From positions 1 through 64,000 of the forward strand of contig CACXIP010000025.1 of assembly GCA_902767775.1 (NCBI GenBank): 64,000 nt of DNA, given 5' to 3'. Below are positions 52,895-62,400 of this stretch, piece by piece. This DNA comes from an uncultured Prevotellaceae bacterium (GTDB lineage: Bacteria > Bacteroidota > Bacteroidia > Bacteroidales > Bacteroidaceae). The translations under genes and the position numbers were made by a program. Positions within the stretch are counted from its first letter, which is position 1, and each line of letters opens with the position of its first letter. The notes beneath the pieces were generated by a model, which was given only the letters and a program-made list of their open reading frames with translations, made no database searches and was not told the origin of the DNA.

Positions 52895-54481
52895 ATGAAA
52901 AAATCGACTTTAGTATCACTCATCGCAGCGATTTCGCTCTCCGCACAGGCACAAGATGCCACCATCAGCATCCAGGCTGACAAGGGAACCCAAATCATTC
53001 CCAGGGAAATCTACGGACAGTTCTCCGAGCACCTCGGCACCTGCATCTACGGAGGTCTCTGGGTGGGTCCTGAGTCACCCATCGCCAACACCGACGGTTA
53101 CCGCAACGACGTGCTCCAGGCACTCAAAAACCTGAAGGTGCCCGTGATGCGCTGGCCGGGCGGATGCTTTGCCGATGACTACCACTGGATGGACGGCATC
53201 GGTCCCAAGAACCAGCGTCCATCACTGCGCAACAACAACTGGGGCGGCACCATCGAGGACAACTCCTTTGGTACCCATGAGTTCCTGAACCTCTGCGAGA
53301 TGCTCGACTGCGAGCCCTACATCAGCGGCAACGTCGGTTCGGGCACAGTGAAGGAGATGGCACAATGGGTGGAGTACATGACCAGCGACGGCGATACGCC
53401 CATGGCACGCCTGCGCCGCCAGAACGGCCGCGACAAGGCATGGCATGTGAAGTATTTCGGCATCGGCAACGAGGCATGGGGCTGTGGTGGAAACATGACT
53501 CCGGAGTACTACTCCGATGAGTTCCGCAAGTTCAACACCTACCTCCGCGACCAGCAGGGCAACAAGCTCTACCGCATCGCCAGTGGTGCTTCCGACTATG
53601 ACTACACCTGGACAAAGGTGCTGATGGACCGCATCGGCAACCGCATGAACGGTGTGTCGCTCCACTACTACACCTGCTCTGGCTGGAATGGTTCGAAAGG
53701 CTCTGCCACGAAGTTCGACAGCGACCAGTATTACTGGACTTTGGGCAAGTGTCTGGAGATAGACGATGTCATCAAGCGCCACTGCACCATCATGGACGAG
53801 AAAGACCCCAAGAAGGAAATCGGTCTGCTCGTTGATGAGTGGGGCACCTGGTGGGACGAGGAGCCCGGCACCATCAGCGGACACCTCTACCAGCAGAACG
53901 CGCTTCGCGACGCTCTTGTCGCCGCCATCTCGCTCAATGTGTTCCACAAGTACACCGACCGTGTGAAGATGGCCAACATCGCACAGGTGGTCAACGTGCT
54001 TCAGGCAATGATTCTCACCGATACTAAGGGTCCTGGCCATATGGTGCTCACCCCCACCTATCACGTGTTTGAGATGTTCAAGCCCTTCCAGGAGGCCACC
54101 TATCTGCCTCTCGACCTCAAGTGCGACGTCATGCACGTGCGCCATGAAATGAACAAGGAAATGGATGAGAGCAGTGATGAGGGATACCGCAACCTGCCGC
54201 TCATCAGCGCATCGGCTGCCAAGACCGCATCGGGCAGTGTCATCATCTCACTTGCCAATGTCAGTCTTGACAAGAAGCAGGAAGTGGCCATCAGCCTCAG
54301 CGGCATCAAAGCCAAGGACGTGAGCGGACGTATCCTCACCAGCAAGAACGTGGCCGACTTCAACGACTTCGACCATCCCAACAAGGTGCAGCCCGCTGCC
54401 TTCAAGGATGCGAAGCTGAAGAAAGACCAGCTCACCGTGAAACTCCCCGCCAAGAGCATCGTCGTGCTGGAGGTAAAATAA
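52895..54481 (+). CDS. Secreted GH51 alpha-L-arabinofuranosidase
   Basis: Start at 52895 ([20 protein letters not shown]), a signal peptide; a frame opening at 52862 overlaps the kinase gene. The 528-residue product is a GH51 enzyme: [19 protein letters not shown], acid/base Glu in [14 protein letters not shown], nucleophile Glu in [13 protein letters not shown], and a C-terminal beta domain. It removes terminal arabinofuranose from arabinan or arabinoxylan pieces in the periplasm or at the surface, supplying the sugar used by the rest of this cluster. Confidence 0.95.
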   Translation: MKKSTLVSLIAAISLSAQAQDATISIQADKGTQIIPREIYGQFSEHLGTCIYGGLWVGPESPIANTDGYRNDVLQALKNLKVPVMRWPGGCFADDYHWMDGIGPKNQRPSLRNNNWGGTIEDNSFGTHEFLNLCEMLDCEPYISGNVGSGTVKEMAQWVEYMTSDGDTPMARLRRQNGRDKAWHVKYFGIGNEAWGCGGNMTPEYYSDEFRKFNTYLRDQQGNKLYRIASGASDYDYTWTKVLMDRIGNRMNGVSLHYYTCSGWNGSKGSATKFDSDQYYWTLGKCLEIDDVIKRHCTIMDEKDPKKEIGLLVDEWGTWWDEEPGTISGHLYQQNALRDALVAAISLNVFHKYTDRVKMANIAQVVNVLQAMILTDTKGPGHMVLTPTYHVFEMFKPFQEATYLPLDLKCDVMHVRHEMNKEMDESSDEGYRNLPLISASAAKTASGSVIISLANVSLDKKQEVAISLSGIKAKDVSGRILTSKNVADFNDFDHPNKVQPAAFKDAKLKKDQLTVKLPAKSIVVLEVK

Positions 54482-54491
54482 AATGTATGAA

Positions 54492-54531
54492 AGGAGTTTA
54501 GAAGTTTAGGAGACTTGGAGTTTAGACATTA
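54492..54531 (-). repeat. Inverted copy of the CCTAAACT octamer array
   Basis: AGGAGTTT, AGAAGTTT, AGGAGACT, TGGAGTTT, AGACATTA in phase; the reverse complement matches the modules at 2330 and 4913-5046. Confidence 0.8.
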
Positions 54532-54604
54532 CTCCTGCTCAAGAGGCTTCTCAACTACCAAACTTCCAATCAAAGATTTTTTGTAGTTTTAAAAACAATC
54601 AATA

Positions 54605-56620
54605 ATGAACGACAACAAAGTAATGAACAGGGCAGCCGACAACATCCGAATCCTGGCTGCCGCTATGGTTGAGAAAGCCAAGTCGGGCCACCCAGGTGGT
54701 GCCATGGGCGGTGCAGACTTCATCAACACCCTCTACAGCGAGTTCCTCGTCTATGACCCCGAGAACCCCGACTGGGAAGGCCGTGACCGTTTCTTCCTCG
54801 ACCCGGGCCACATGGCTCCTATGCTTTACTCACAGCTCTGCCTCATCGGCAAATACGACCTTGAGGACCTGAAGAACCTGCGCCAGTGGGGTTCGGTCAC
54901 TCCCGGTCACCCCGAGCGCGAACTCGCCCGCGGCATTGAGAACACCTCCGGTCCGCTCGGCCAAGGCCACACCTTCGCCGTCGGTGCAGCTATCGCCGCC
55001 AAGTTCCTGAAAGCCCGTCTGGGTAATGTGATGAACCAGACCATCTATGCCTATATCTCCGACGGCGGTGTGCAGGAGGAGATTTCACAGGGTGCAGGCC
55101 GTATCGCCGGCAACCTGGGTCTGGACAACCTCATCATGTTCTACGACGCCAACGACATCCAGCTGTCCACCAAGACCGAGGTGGTGACCTGCGAGGACAC
55201 CGCCAAGAAGTATGAGGCATGGGGCTGGTATGTGCAGAAGATTGACGGCAACGATGTCGACCAAATCCGCGAAGCCATCAAGAAGGCACAGGCAGAGAAG
55301 GAGCGTCCGAGCCTCATCATCGGTCACTGCATCATGGGCAAGGGTGCCCGCAAGGCCGACGGTTCCAGCTACGAGAGCAACTGCGCCACACACGGTGCTC
55401 CTCTCGGTGGCGACAACTTCGTTCAGACGATGAAGAACCTGGGTGCTGACCCAGAGAACCCATTCCAAATCTTCCCCGAGGTGCAGGAAATGTATGCCCG
55501 TCGTGCTGAGGAACTGAAGAAAATCTGTGCTGAGCGCTATGCCGAGAAGGCAGAGTGGGCAAAGGGTCACCCCGTGCAGGCCAAGCAGCTTGAGGAGTGG
55601 TTCAGCGGCAAGGTTCCCGTCATCGACTGGAGCAAGGTGCAGCAGAAGGCTGGCGCCGCTACCCGTGGTGCCTCCGCCACTGTCCTCGGTGCACTGGCAG
55701 AGCAGGTGCCCAACATGATTTGCGCATCCGCCGACCTGTCCAACTCCGACAAGACCGACGGCTTCCTCAAGAAGACCCACGACATCGTGCGCGGCGACTT
55801 CACCGGTGCCTTCTTCCAGGCAGGTGTGGCAGAGCTCACCATGGCATGCTGCTGCATCGGTATGGCTCTGCACGGTGGTGTGATTCCCGCCTGCGGCACC
55901 TTCTTCGTGTTCTCCGACTACATGAAGCCCGCCGTCCGTATGGCAGCCCTCATGGAACTGCCCGTGAAGTTCATCTGGACTCACGACGCCTTCCGTGTTG
56001 GTGAGGATGGTCCTACCCACGAGCCCGTGGAGCAGGAGGCACAGATTCGTCTGATGGAGAAACTGAAGAACCACAGCGGCAAGAACTCGATGCTCGTGGT
56101 GCGTCCTGCCGACGCCGAGGAGACCACTGTCTGCTGGCGCATGGCTATGGAGAACACCGAGACACCGACCGCTCTGATTTTCTCCCGCCAGAACATCGAC
56201 ATGCTGCCCGAAGGCAACGACTACAGTCAGGCTGCCAAGGGTGCATATGTGGTGGCTGGAAGCGACGACGACTATGACGTCATCCTCCTTGCCTCCGGTT
56301 CAGAGGTATCCACCCTTGAGGCTGGTGCTGCCCTGCTGCGCGCCGACGGCGTGAAACTCCGCGTGGTGAGCGTTCCCTCCGAGGGACTGTTCCGCTCACA
56401 GCCGAAGGAATATCAGCAGAGCGTCCTTCCTGCCGGCAAGAAGAAGTTCGGCCTCACCGCCGGTCTGCCTGTGACCCTCGAGGGTCTTGTCGGCGGCGAC
56501 GGTGTCGTCTGGGGTTTGCAGAGCTTCGGCTTCTCCGCTCCCTACAAGGTGCTTGACGAGAAGTTGGGCTACACCGGCCAGAACGTCTATGAGCAGGTGA
56601 AGAAACTTCTGAGCGAGTAA
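54605..56620 (+). CDS. tkt: Transketolase
   Basis: A 671-residue thiamine-diphosphate enzyme with SGHPGGAMGGADFINTLYSE at the N-terminus, GPLGQGHTFAVGAAIA, the cofactor motif YISDGGVQEEISQGAGRIAG, and a pyrimidine domain with ICASADLSNSDKT and HDAFRVGEDGPTHEPVEQE. It transfers two-carbon units between pentose phosphates and so links xylulose-5-phosphate from the arabinose genes to glycolysis. rpiB starts 1 base after its stop codon. Confidence 0.96.
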   Translation: MNDNKVMNRAADNIRILAAAMVEKAKSGHPGGAMGGADFINTLYSEFLVYDPENPDWEGRDRFFLDPGHMAPMLYSQLCLIGKYDLEDLKNLRQWGSVTPGHPERELARGIENTSGPLGQGHTFAVGAAIAAKFLKARLGNVMNQTIYAYISDGGVQEEISQGAGRIAGNLGLDNLIMFYDANDIQLSTKTEVVTCEDTAKKYEAWGWYVQKIDGNDVDQIREAIKKAQAEKERPSLIIGHCIMGKGARKADGSSYESNCATHGAPLGGDNFVQTMKNLGADPENPFQIFPEVQEMYARRAEELKKICAERYAEKAEWAKGHPVQAKQLEEWFSGKVPVIDWSKVQQKAGAATRGASATVLGALAEQVPNMICASADLSNSDKTDGFLKKTHDIVRGDFTGAFFQAGVAELTMACCCIGMALHGGVIPACGTFFVFSDYMKPAVRMAALMELPVKFIWTHDAFRVGEDGPTHEPVEQEAQIRLMEKLKNHSGKNSMLVVRPADAEETTVCWRMAMENTETPTALIFSRQNIDMLPEGNDYSQAAKGAYVVAGSDDDYDVILLASGSEVSTLEAGAALLRADGVKLRVVSVPSEGLFRSQPKEYQQSVLPAGKKKFGLTAGLPVTLEGLVGGDGVVWGLQSFGFSAPYKVLDEKLGYTGQNVYEQVKKLLSE

Positions 56621-56621
56621 T

Positions 56622-57074
56622 ATGGAAGTAAAGACCGTCGGCATAGCCAGCGACCACGCTGGCTATGCGCTTAAACAGTTTGTCAAGAAATATCTCGACG
56701 ACAACGGATATGCGTGGAAGGACTACGGCACCTATTCCGAAGCCTCTTGCGACTACTCCGACTTCGGTCATGCACTTGCCGAAGGTATTGAGCGCGGCGA
56801 GGTGTTTCCCGGCATCGCCATCTGCGGCAGCGGCGAGGGCATCAGCATGACGCTCAACAAGCATCAGAGCATCCGCGCCGGACTGTGCTGGATTCCCGAG
56901 ATAGCCCATCTCATCCGCCAGCACAACAACGCCAATGTCCTGGTGATGCCCGGACGTTTCATCGACGAGGCCACCGCCTCCCTCATCATGGACGAGTTCT
57001 TCTCCACTGAGTTTGAGGGCGGCCGCCATCAGGCCCGCATCGACAAGATTCCCCTTCACGGCGACATGGTCTGA
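56622..57074 (+). CDS. rpiB: Ribose-5-phosphate isomerase B
   Basis: A 150-residue RpiB-type protein with VGIASDHAGYALKQFVKKYL, CDYSDFGHALAEGIERGE and GIAICGSGEGISMTLNKHQS, where the Cys is the catalytic base, then NANVLVMPGRFIDE. It interconverts ribose- and ribulose-5-phosphate. Immediately adjacent to tkt and probably co-translated; the last gene of the arabinose/pentose phosphate block. Confidence 0.95.
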   Translation: MEVKTVGIASDHAGYALKQFVKKYLDDNGYAWKDYGTYSEASCDYSDFGHALAEGIERGEVFPGIAICGSGEGISMTLNKHQSIRAGLCWIPEIAHLIRQHNNANVLVMPGRFIDEATASLIMDEFFSTEFEGGRHQARIDKIPLHGDMV

Positions 57075-57101
57075 TGCAGACAATCCAATTAAACTTAAAG
57101 A

Positions 57102-57125
57102 GGCGGGAGAAAATCCCGCCTTTTT
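57102..57125. terminator. Bidirectional terminator between rpiB and the GH28-like gene
   Basis: GGCGGGA and TCCCGCC form a 7-bp stem around GAAAA, followed by TTTTT; on the minus strand an A/T-rich tract also follows. Confidence 0.88.
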
Positions 57126-57130
57126 AGTTT

Positions 57131-59488
57131 TTACCTGCCATCCTTGCTGAACTTCAGGTTTTCCACATGCGGCCCTACAAACATCGGCATGAGGTCGGCA
57201 GTGGCATACCATGTCGGTTTTTCTTTCATTCGGTCGTGCAACAACCGGCCATTGATTTTCAGGTTCTCGAAAGTGATGTCCCGCACCAGGCGTTGTTCAT
57301 CGTATCCGCTGATGATGGAGAGACTATGCGGCAGTTCCCCACGATAGCGTATGTTGCGGAAGACGACATTCTCCACTCCCCGGCCTGGGGCTGCGCAGTA
57401 TTTCTGGTTGAAACCAACCTTGACCTGCACAAGACAACCCTGCTTTATCTGCTCCACCCGTATATTGTCGAACACGACATTGCGCACAAGGTTGTTGTCG
57501 CCGCAGTTGATGGCCATGCAACCCTGATAGTCCACCTGTTGCTCCGCCTGTCCGAGGATATCGATATTCTCATATCTCAGGTTCTCAATGGTGTCGCCCC
57601 GCTCCGCATTGCCGTGGATGCCGATGAAGATGGGGTGTGCCACATCTGCCCAAAGAGTGGAGTTTTGCATGGAGATGTTGCGGGCATTTCCCATAAAACC
57701 CTTCCGTGTGGCATAGGCCGTGGTGCAATCGTCGCTGTTGCGGCAGAACACGCGGTCGTAGACCACATTGCTCGATGCGAAGACATTCAGTCCGTCACCC
57801 CAACTGGGGTGCGAGATGCTTCGCACATCATGCAGTGTCACCCCATCACTCTCGCCCACTGGACAGGTGTTCACTACGAGTCCATCAATGAGCACATTCT
57901 TCGAGCGATGGACATGACACCCCTCATAGCCGCTTTTTGGTCGGGCGATACCCCGTCCCAGGATGCTCACATTCTCAGCATCATCAATGACAAAGGTACC
58001 GGTGAAATAGGTTCCTCCGCAGAGATAGACCGTCGTGTACGACGGCACACGTATTGTATCATTCGAATAGAAGCCGGGAGCATAACAGACCAATTCCCTG
58101 CCCTGTCTCTTCGCAGCCATCTCCGCCTGTTGCCGGCTTACAGGAGGTTTGGAAGTGAACAACAAGAGATTGTTGGTGATGTCACCGTCAAACTCCACGC
58201 TCACATTCTCGGGTTGGAAGAGCAGGAACTGTATGGTCGAGTCATTCAGCACATTTGGTATCACACCACGGTAAGCGGGGCGTATTTGTGCAGTAGTGAA
58301 ATTCCTGTTTTTGGTGACCACACGCACAAACACATCACCCGTGAAATCAAACATACCATAGCTGATTTCCGACACACGGTGCTTTCCATTTTCCACAGGG
58401 GCATTCACCTTGGCCATGTAGGTGTCTATTTTCACCCACTCCTGACTGCTGCGCGGCCGCACATAAACATCATACTCATGCTTGAGAGGTGCACCATCAG
58501 GGGCTGGATAGGTGAACACCTGATGCAGTTTCAGCCCTTCTCTCACACCCTTTACCAAAAACTCATCAGCCTCGATATTTTTCCTCATTTCCCCTGCTTT
58601 CTCTGCCTTTTCCTGCAGGGTCATCAATCGCTTGGTATAGGGCATCTGCTGTCCACGTCGGCCGACATAATGTTGATATGCCTGGCGATAGATATCGCGG
58701 ATGCGTCCGCGACCCATTGTCCCAGGTTCCGTCCAATTGCAATAGAGACCCGTGCAGTCATGCCATGTCTCAAAAGGGACATCATAGCCAAGGTTATACT
58801 TCGCAGTGTATTCCAATCCTTTCAACAAACGATTGTCGAGAGCACCATATAAGTCATCACCCTGCTCCCATGCCATTTCGCAAAGGTCGCACAATGCCCC
58901 AAGACCGAGTTGCACATGCTGCTGGTCGCGTCCTGCTTCCTGACATTGCCCTGTCTCACTAATATAGCGAGGCAGCGAACCATTGTCGTTGGCATCCATA
59001 AAATAATCGACCGATGCCCGATACAGCATACTGTCTTTCAGACTAATCGCACATGCCATGCGCAATCGGTTGACTATTGCTCCCCAATTGCCGTTGGCAT
59101 AAGGACTGTCTGCCTCAAACTGCTCCATCATCGGGAGCATAGCACGGCGGAGCATCTCATCACCTTTCACTGGCTCAGACGGAGCCACCAACATCATCGC
59201 CCTCACCAACCAATAGCACTGAATGGCACATAGCGGTGCGTCATGCCCTTCGATGTGCTTCAAAGTTCCGACATAGGCATCAATGATATGGCGTGCCTCA
59301 GCGGTGTCGCCCTTAAGGGCGAAGTCGAGAGCCGCCCGCATGTCGCGCTCGCTGCCCGCCTTGGTACAGGCATATTTGCCATCACGGGCAATCACCTCAA
59401 ATGGTCCGGCCATTTTATAAGATGATGTCTGAGCCACATCAGGCAAGGAAAACGCCAACAGGCAAGCCAATGTGAGTATCTTCATCAT
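57131..59488 (-). CDS. Secreted two-domain protein: alginate-lyase-like plus GH28-like beta helix
   Basis: A 785-residue protein with a signal peptide (MMKILTLACLLAFSLPDVAQ). Residues 25-290 resemble an alginate-lyase (alpha/alpha toroid) domain: QCQEAGRDQQHVQLGLGALC then DLCEMAWEQGDDLYGALDN, a motif also in the next protein. Residues 310-410 look like a beta sandwich. Residues 420-780 are a right-handed beta helix of the GH28 kind with SWGDGLNVFASSNVVYDRVF then CRNSDDCTTAY. The pairing suggests a polysaccharide with both uronic acid and galacturonan-like links. Its ATG overlaps the upstream stop (ATGA at 59488-59485), so the two genes are coupled. Confidence 0.83.
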   Translation of the reverse strand: MMKILTLACLLAFSLPDVAQTSSYKMAGPFEVIARDGKYACTKAGSERDMRAALDFALKGDTAEARHIIDAYVGTLKHIEGHDAPLCAIQCYWLVRAMMLVAPSEPVKGDEMLRRAMLPMMEQFEADSPYANGNWGAIVNRLRMACAISLKDSMLYRASVDYFMDANDNGSLPRYISETGQCQEAGRDQQHVQLGLGALCDLCEMAWEQGDDLYGALDNRLLKGLEYTAKYNLGYDVPFETWHDCTGLYCNWTEPGTMGRGRIRDIYRQAYQHYVGRRGQQMPYTKRLMTLQEKAEKAGEMRKNIEADEFLVKGVREGLKLHQVFTYPAPDGAPLKHEYDVYVRPRSSQEWVKIDTYMAKVNAPVENGKHRVSEISYGMFDFTGDVFVRVVTKNRNFTTAQIRPAYRGVIPNVLNDSTIQFLLFQPENVSVEFDGDITNNLLLFTSKPPVSRQQAEMAAKRQGRELVCYAPGFYSNDTIRVPSYTTVYLCGGTYFTGTFVIDDAENVSILGRGIARPKSGYEGCHVHRSKNVLIDGLVVNTCPVGESDGVTLHDVRSISHPSWGDGLNVFASSNVVYDRVFCRNSDDCTTAYATRKGFMGNARNISMQNSTLWADVAHPIFIGIHGNAERGDTIENLRYENIDILGQAEQQVDYQGCMAINCGDNNLVRNVVFDNIRVEQIKQGCLVQVKVGFNQKYCAAPGRGVENVVFRNIRYRGELPHSLSIISGYDEQRLVRDITFENLKINGRLLHDRMKEKPTWYATADLMPMFVGPHVENLKFSKDGR

Positions 59489-62400
59489 TTCACCAAATAC
59501 TTTTTGCCATTGCGTATATAAATACCCTTTCGAGGCAAGAGACTGTTTATCATACGGCCCTGCAAGTCATACAACTTATCGTTGCAATCCGTTTTCTCTC
59601 TGGTATGGTTTTCCACGATACCGGATGGCAGCGCTTTGTAAGAGAGGGTGAAATTGTCCCAAACGAGCCATGTATTTCCGCTGGAAGGTTCAGCTATGCC
59701 GAGGGAAAGCGAGCCATCTCTCACCTCAATGTCCACAGTAAGGAGTGCATAGGAGGAACTGGCAGCCATTTTGTCACGTTCGGCATCGAAATTGCTGTTT
59801 TTACATGAGGCTCTGACCAAAGCCTTTTCCGTCACGCCAGCGCTGGTGGCATAGAGATACCCTGTGTTGGCCCCTTCCCCATTAGCCAGTTGGCAAGAGA
59901 TGGTGTATTCACCATCGGGCAGTCCGCTGATGGTCTGCGTGAAGTCAAAGTTGGTGCTGTGCCACACTTCCACCGCACCATTGTAGCGCTGGTTGCCCCA
60001 AGTGCCAGTCATCGTCCATCCGTAGCCGTTGCCAGTAAATGCCGGGTTCACCAGGAATGGTGTAACATCCACTGGTGTCAAGTCACCTGAAATAGCGGAT
60101 TGCTCATTGATATAGTCAGCGAGAAAACGGTTCTTCCCAATGGCGAAAATCTGCAGACGCAAGATATCGCTGCCCGTTTTGTTGCAAGCCAGTTCCTCTC
60201 CATCGCGCAAGCCATTGGCAGGTGTCCAAAGCCCCATCCAATTACCGGGATACTTCCCATTTTCTATCGTCCACGCTCCATCTTGATAGTCCATGAGCAG
60301 CAATGACCACTCACAGGCGTAGGGCTGGTCGTGGGTGCGCAACTGATCGGGACGGTCCCACTCGGTCTGAAGCGTCAGTCCATCGTAGTCCATGTTGCGC
60401 ATGGTGAAGCCAGTCGAATAGGTTTCTATTTGGAAGAGTTGTGCAAAGGTTGGCGATTTCGTTTTTCCATCTGCTGCGGGTGTCCTGAGCACCAGTGCCT
60501 TGTTGCCGTTTTTCGGGGCATTTTGGAGCGAGAGCAGCAGGTCTGCCTCATCAGCAGCCAATACGAAATAATGGTCTTGGCACAACTGCGCCAATTCACT
60601 GACCGTGTTAACCAACTGATAGCCACGGTCAGAGGTAAGCAACGAGTAGTAGCTATGTGAGGTAGCCTTCACATCAATCGAATAGGTATAGGTCTGGCCC
60701 TGATAGGTGGCGGTGATTAGCATGTCTTGTTGCACGTCACTCACCACGAGCGAGGAGCCCTTGCTGCCGTCACTCCAGATGATGCTCTCAGGATTGGCAG
60801 CACTTGGGACGAGCAGGCCGAGGGTGACGGTGGAACCAGCAAGCACCTGTGTCTCGGAGCCCTCACTGCCGTTGATGGTGGGGATGGCCGGCACCACTTT
60901 CAGTCTGAACGTAGTCTGGCTGACGGCACCACTCTGGTTGGCATACTGGCAGATGTACTCACGCGAGGTGGTCAGTGCCGGTATGGTGATGGTGCTGCCC
61001 GTTTGTCCGTTGTCCCACAGATAATCATCGGTCCATCCCGTGGTGGCTCCTGCATAGAGGATGATGCTGGTGCCATAGAGCACTGTTTTCTCGGTGGTCT
61101 GTTCGATGACACCGTCGACGGTCACCTCAGTGTCCATTTTGTCGGCAGGGGCATCACCCGCCACAGCAATCGCAAAAGCCTGCGTACTCTTCACTCCATT
61201 CTGTGCAGTATAGGTGACGCGGTAGATGTGGCTGTGGTCCGCCTTGACAGTCAGTTCGCGAGTTGTTGCACCCGTGTTCCATACCCACAGTCCGGTGTCC
61301 TCTGTTCCCTCAGGTAACTGTGGCTGGAGTATGATTTCGGTACCATCAGCAGGGATAGCCTTCGTCTTGCCAGCCTCGTAGTTGTACTTCAAACCACCAA
61401 GATTGGTTTGGTTGACAAATGTCTGTCCATGGTAGACGATATTGCCACTGAGCGGCACCTTGGCTTGTTTTTGGTCAATAAGCGGTCGGTAATGGGTAAG
61501 TGTGGAGAATCCCAGATGGTCGAAACCACCGGAATTCTGGCTGTAGTTTCCACCGCCGCCATCGGGACATACCTTGGCACTGGCTTTCTCGGCATACTGG
61601 AGTTTGATGCCTCGCTGCCCCTCATAGTATCCCAAGGCGCGGTCCCAGTAGGGACGGTATTCACCCTTGCCACCCTCGTTAGGACCACCCGACTGCACCC
61701 AAGGTGCACTCCATGCAGTGCGGCAATCAGCATAATTGTAGTTAATCCAAGGCAGATTGCTGCCTGCCACACCACCAAAATTGAAAGCCGCCACATGTTC
61801 GATACCAGCGGCGATGCGGTCATCCATGTACGCATATAGGTCATCGCCCTGGTTGAGCCCCACCTGACAGATGTCGATGGCCAGACCGAGTGCCATGAGG
61901 GCATGGCCTTGGTCGCGCCCACTCTCCTGCATCTGACCAAGGAAACCCAGCGGCCCCCGACTGTCGGGCAATACCACTGGCACGAGGTTGCCAATAAACT
62001 CATTGCATCCGTCATTTAGTATGCTTGTTTGTTTGGAGCGGTCCTTGAACGTGCCCACATGGTCGTATTTATAGAACGACAGGCCTTGGTTGTACATATG
62101 CACATCATCGCAAAGGATGCCGATGGACATCACACAGAGCGCGTTGCACAGTCCCCAATTGCTCCAATAGTGTCCTGGACGTTGACCAACATTGGCATTG
62201 CGGGCATTGAGCCATGTGTCATGACGTCTGCGCAAGAAATCGATGGCTGGGTTATACCATGTCTTGACCATATACTGGCGAAACTCCTCGAAGTCGTCAC
62301 GGCTCCATCCGTCATAGTCACGCATCAGTTCGGCGGCATTGGCCAGTTGATGTCCATAGATGCCGGCTGCCAACGAAAGATTGGTGTCACCGCTTACCCA

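Noticed and set aside
57167..58852. 561-codon open frame antisense to the GH28-like gene
   Set aside because: It is the complement of a protein with a signal peptide and recognisable domains, and shows no motif of its own.
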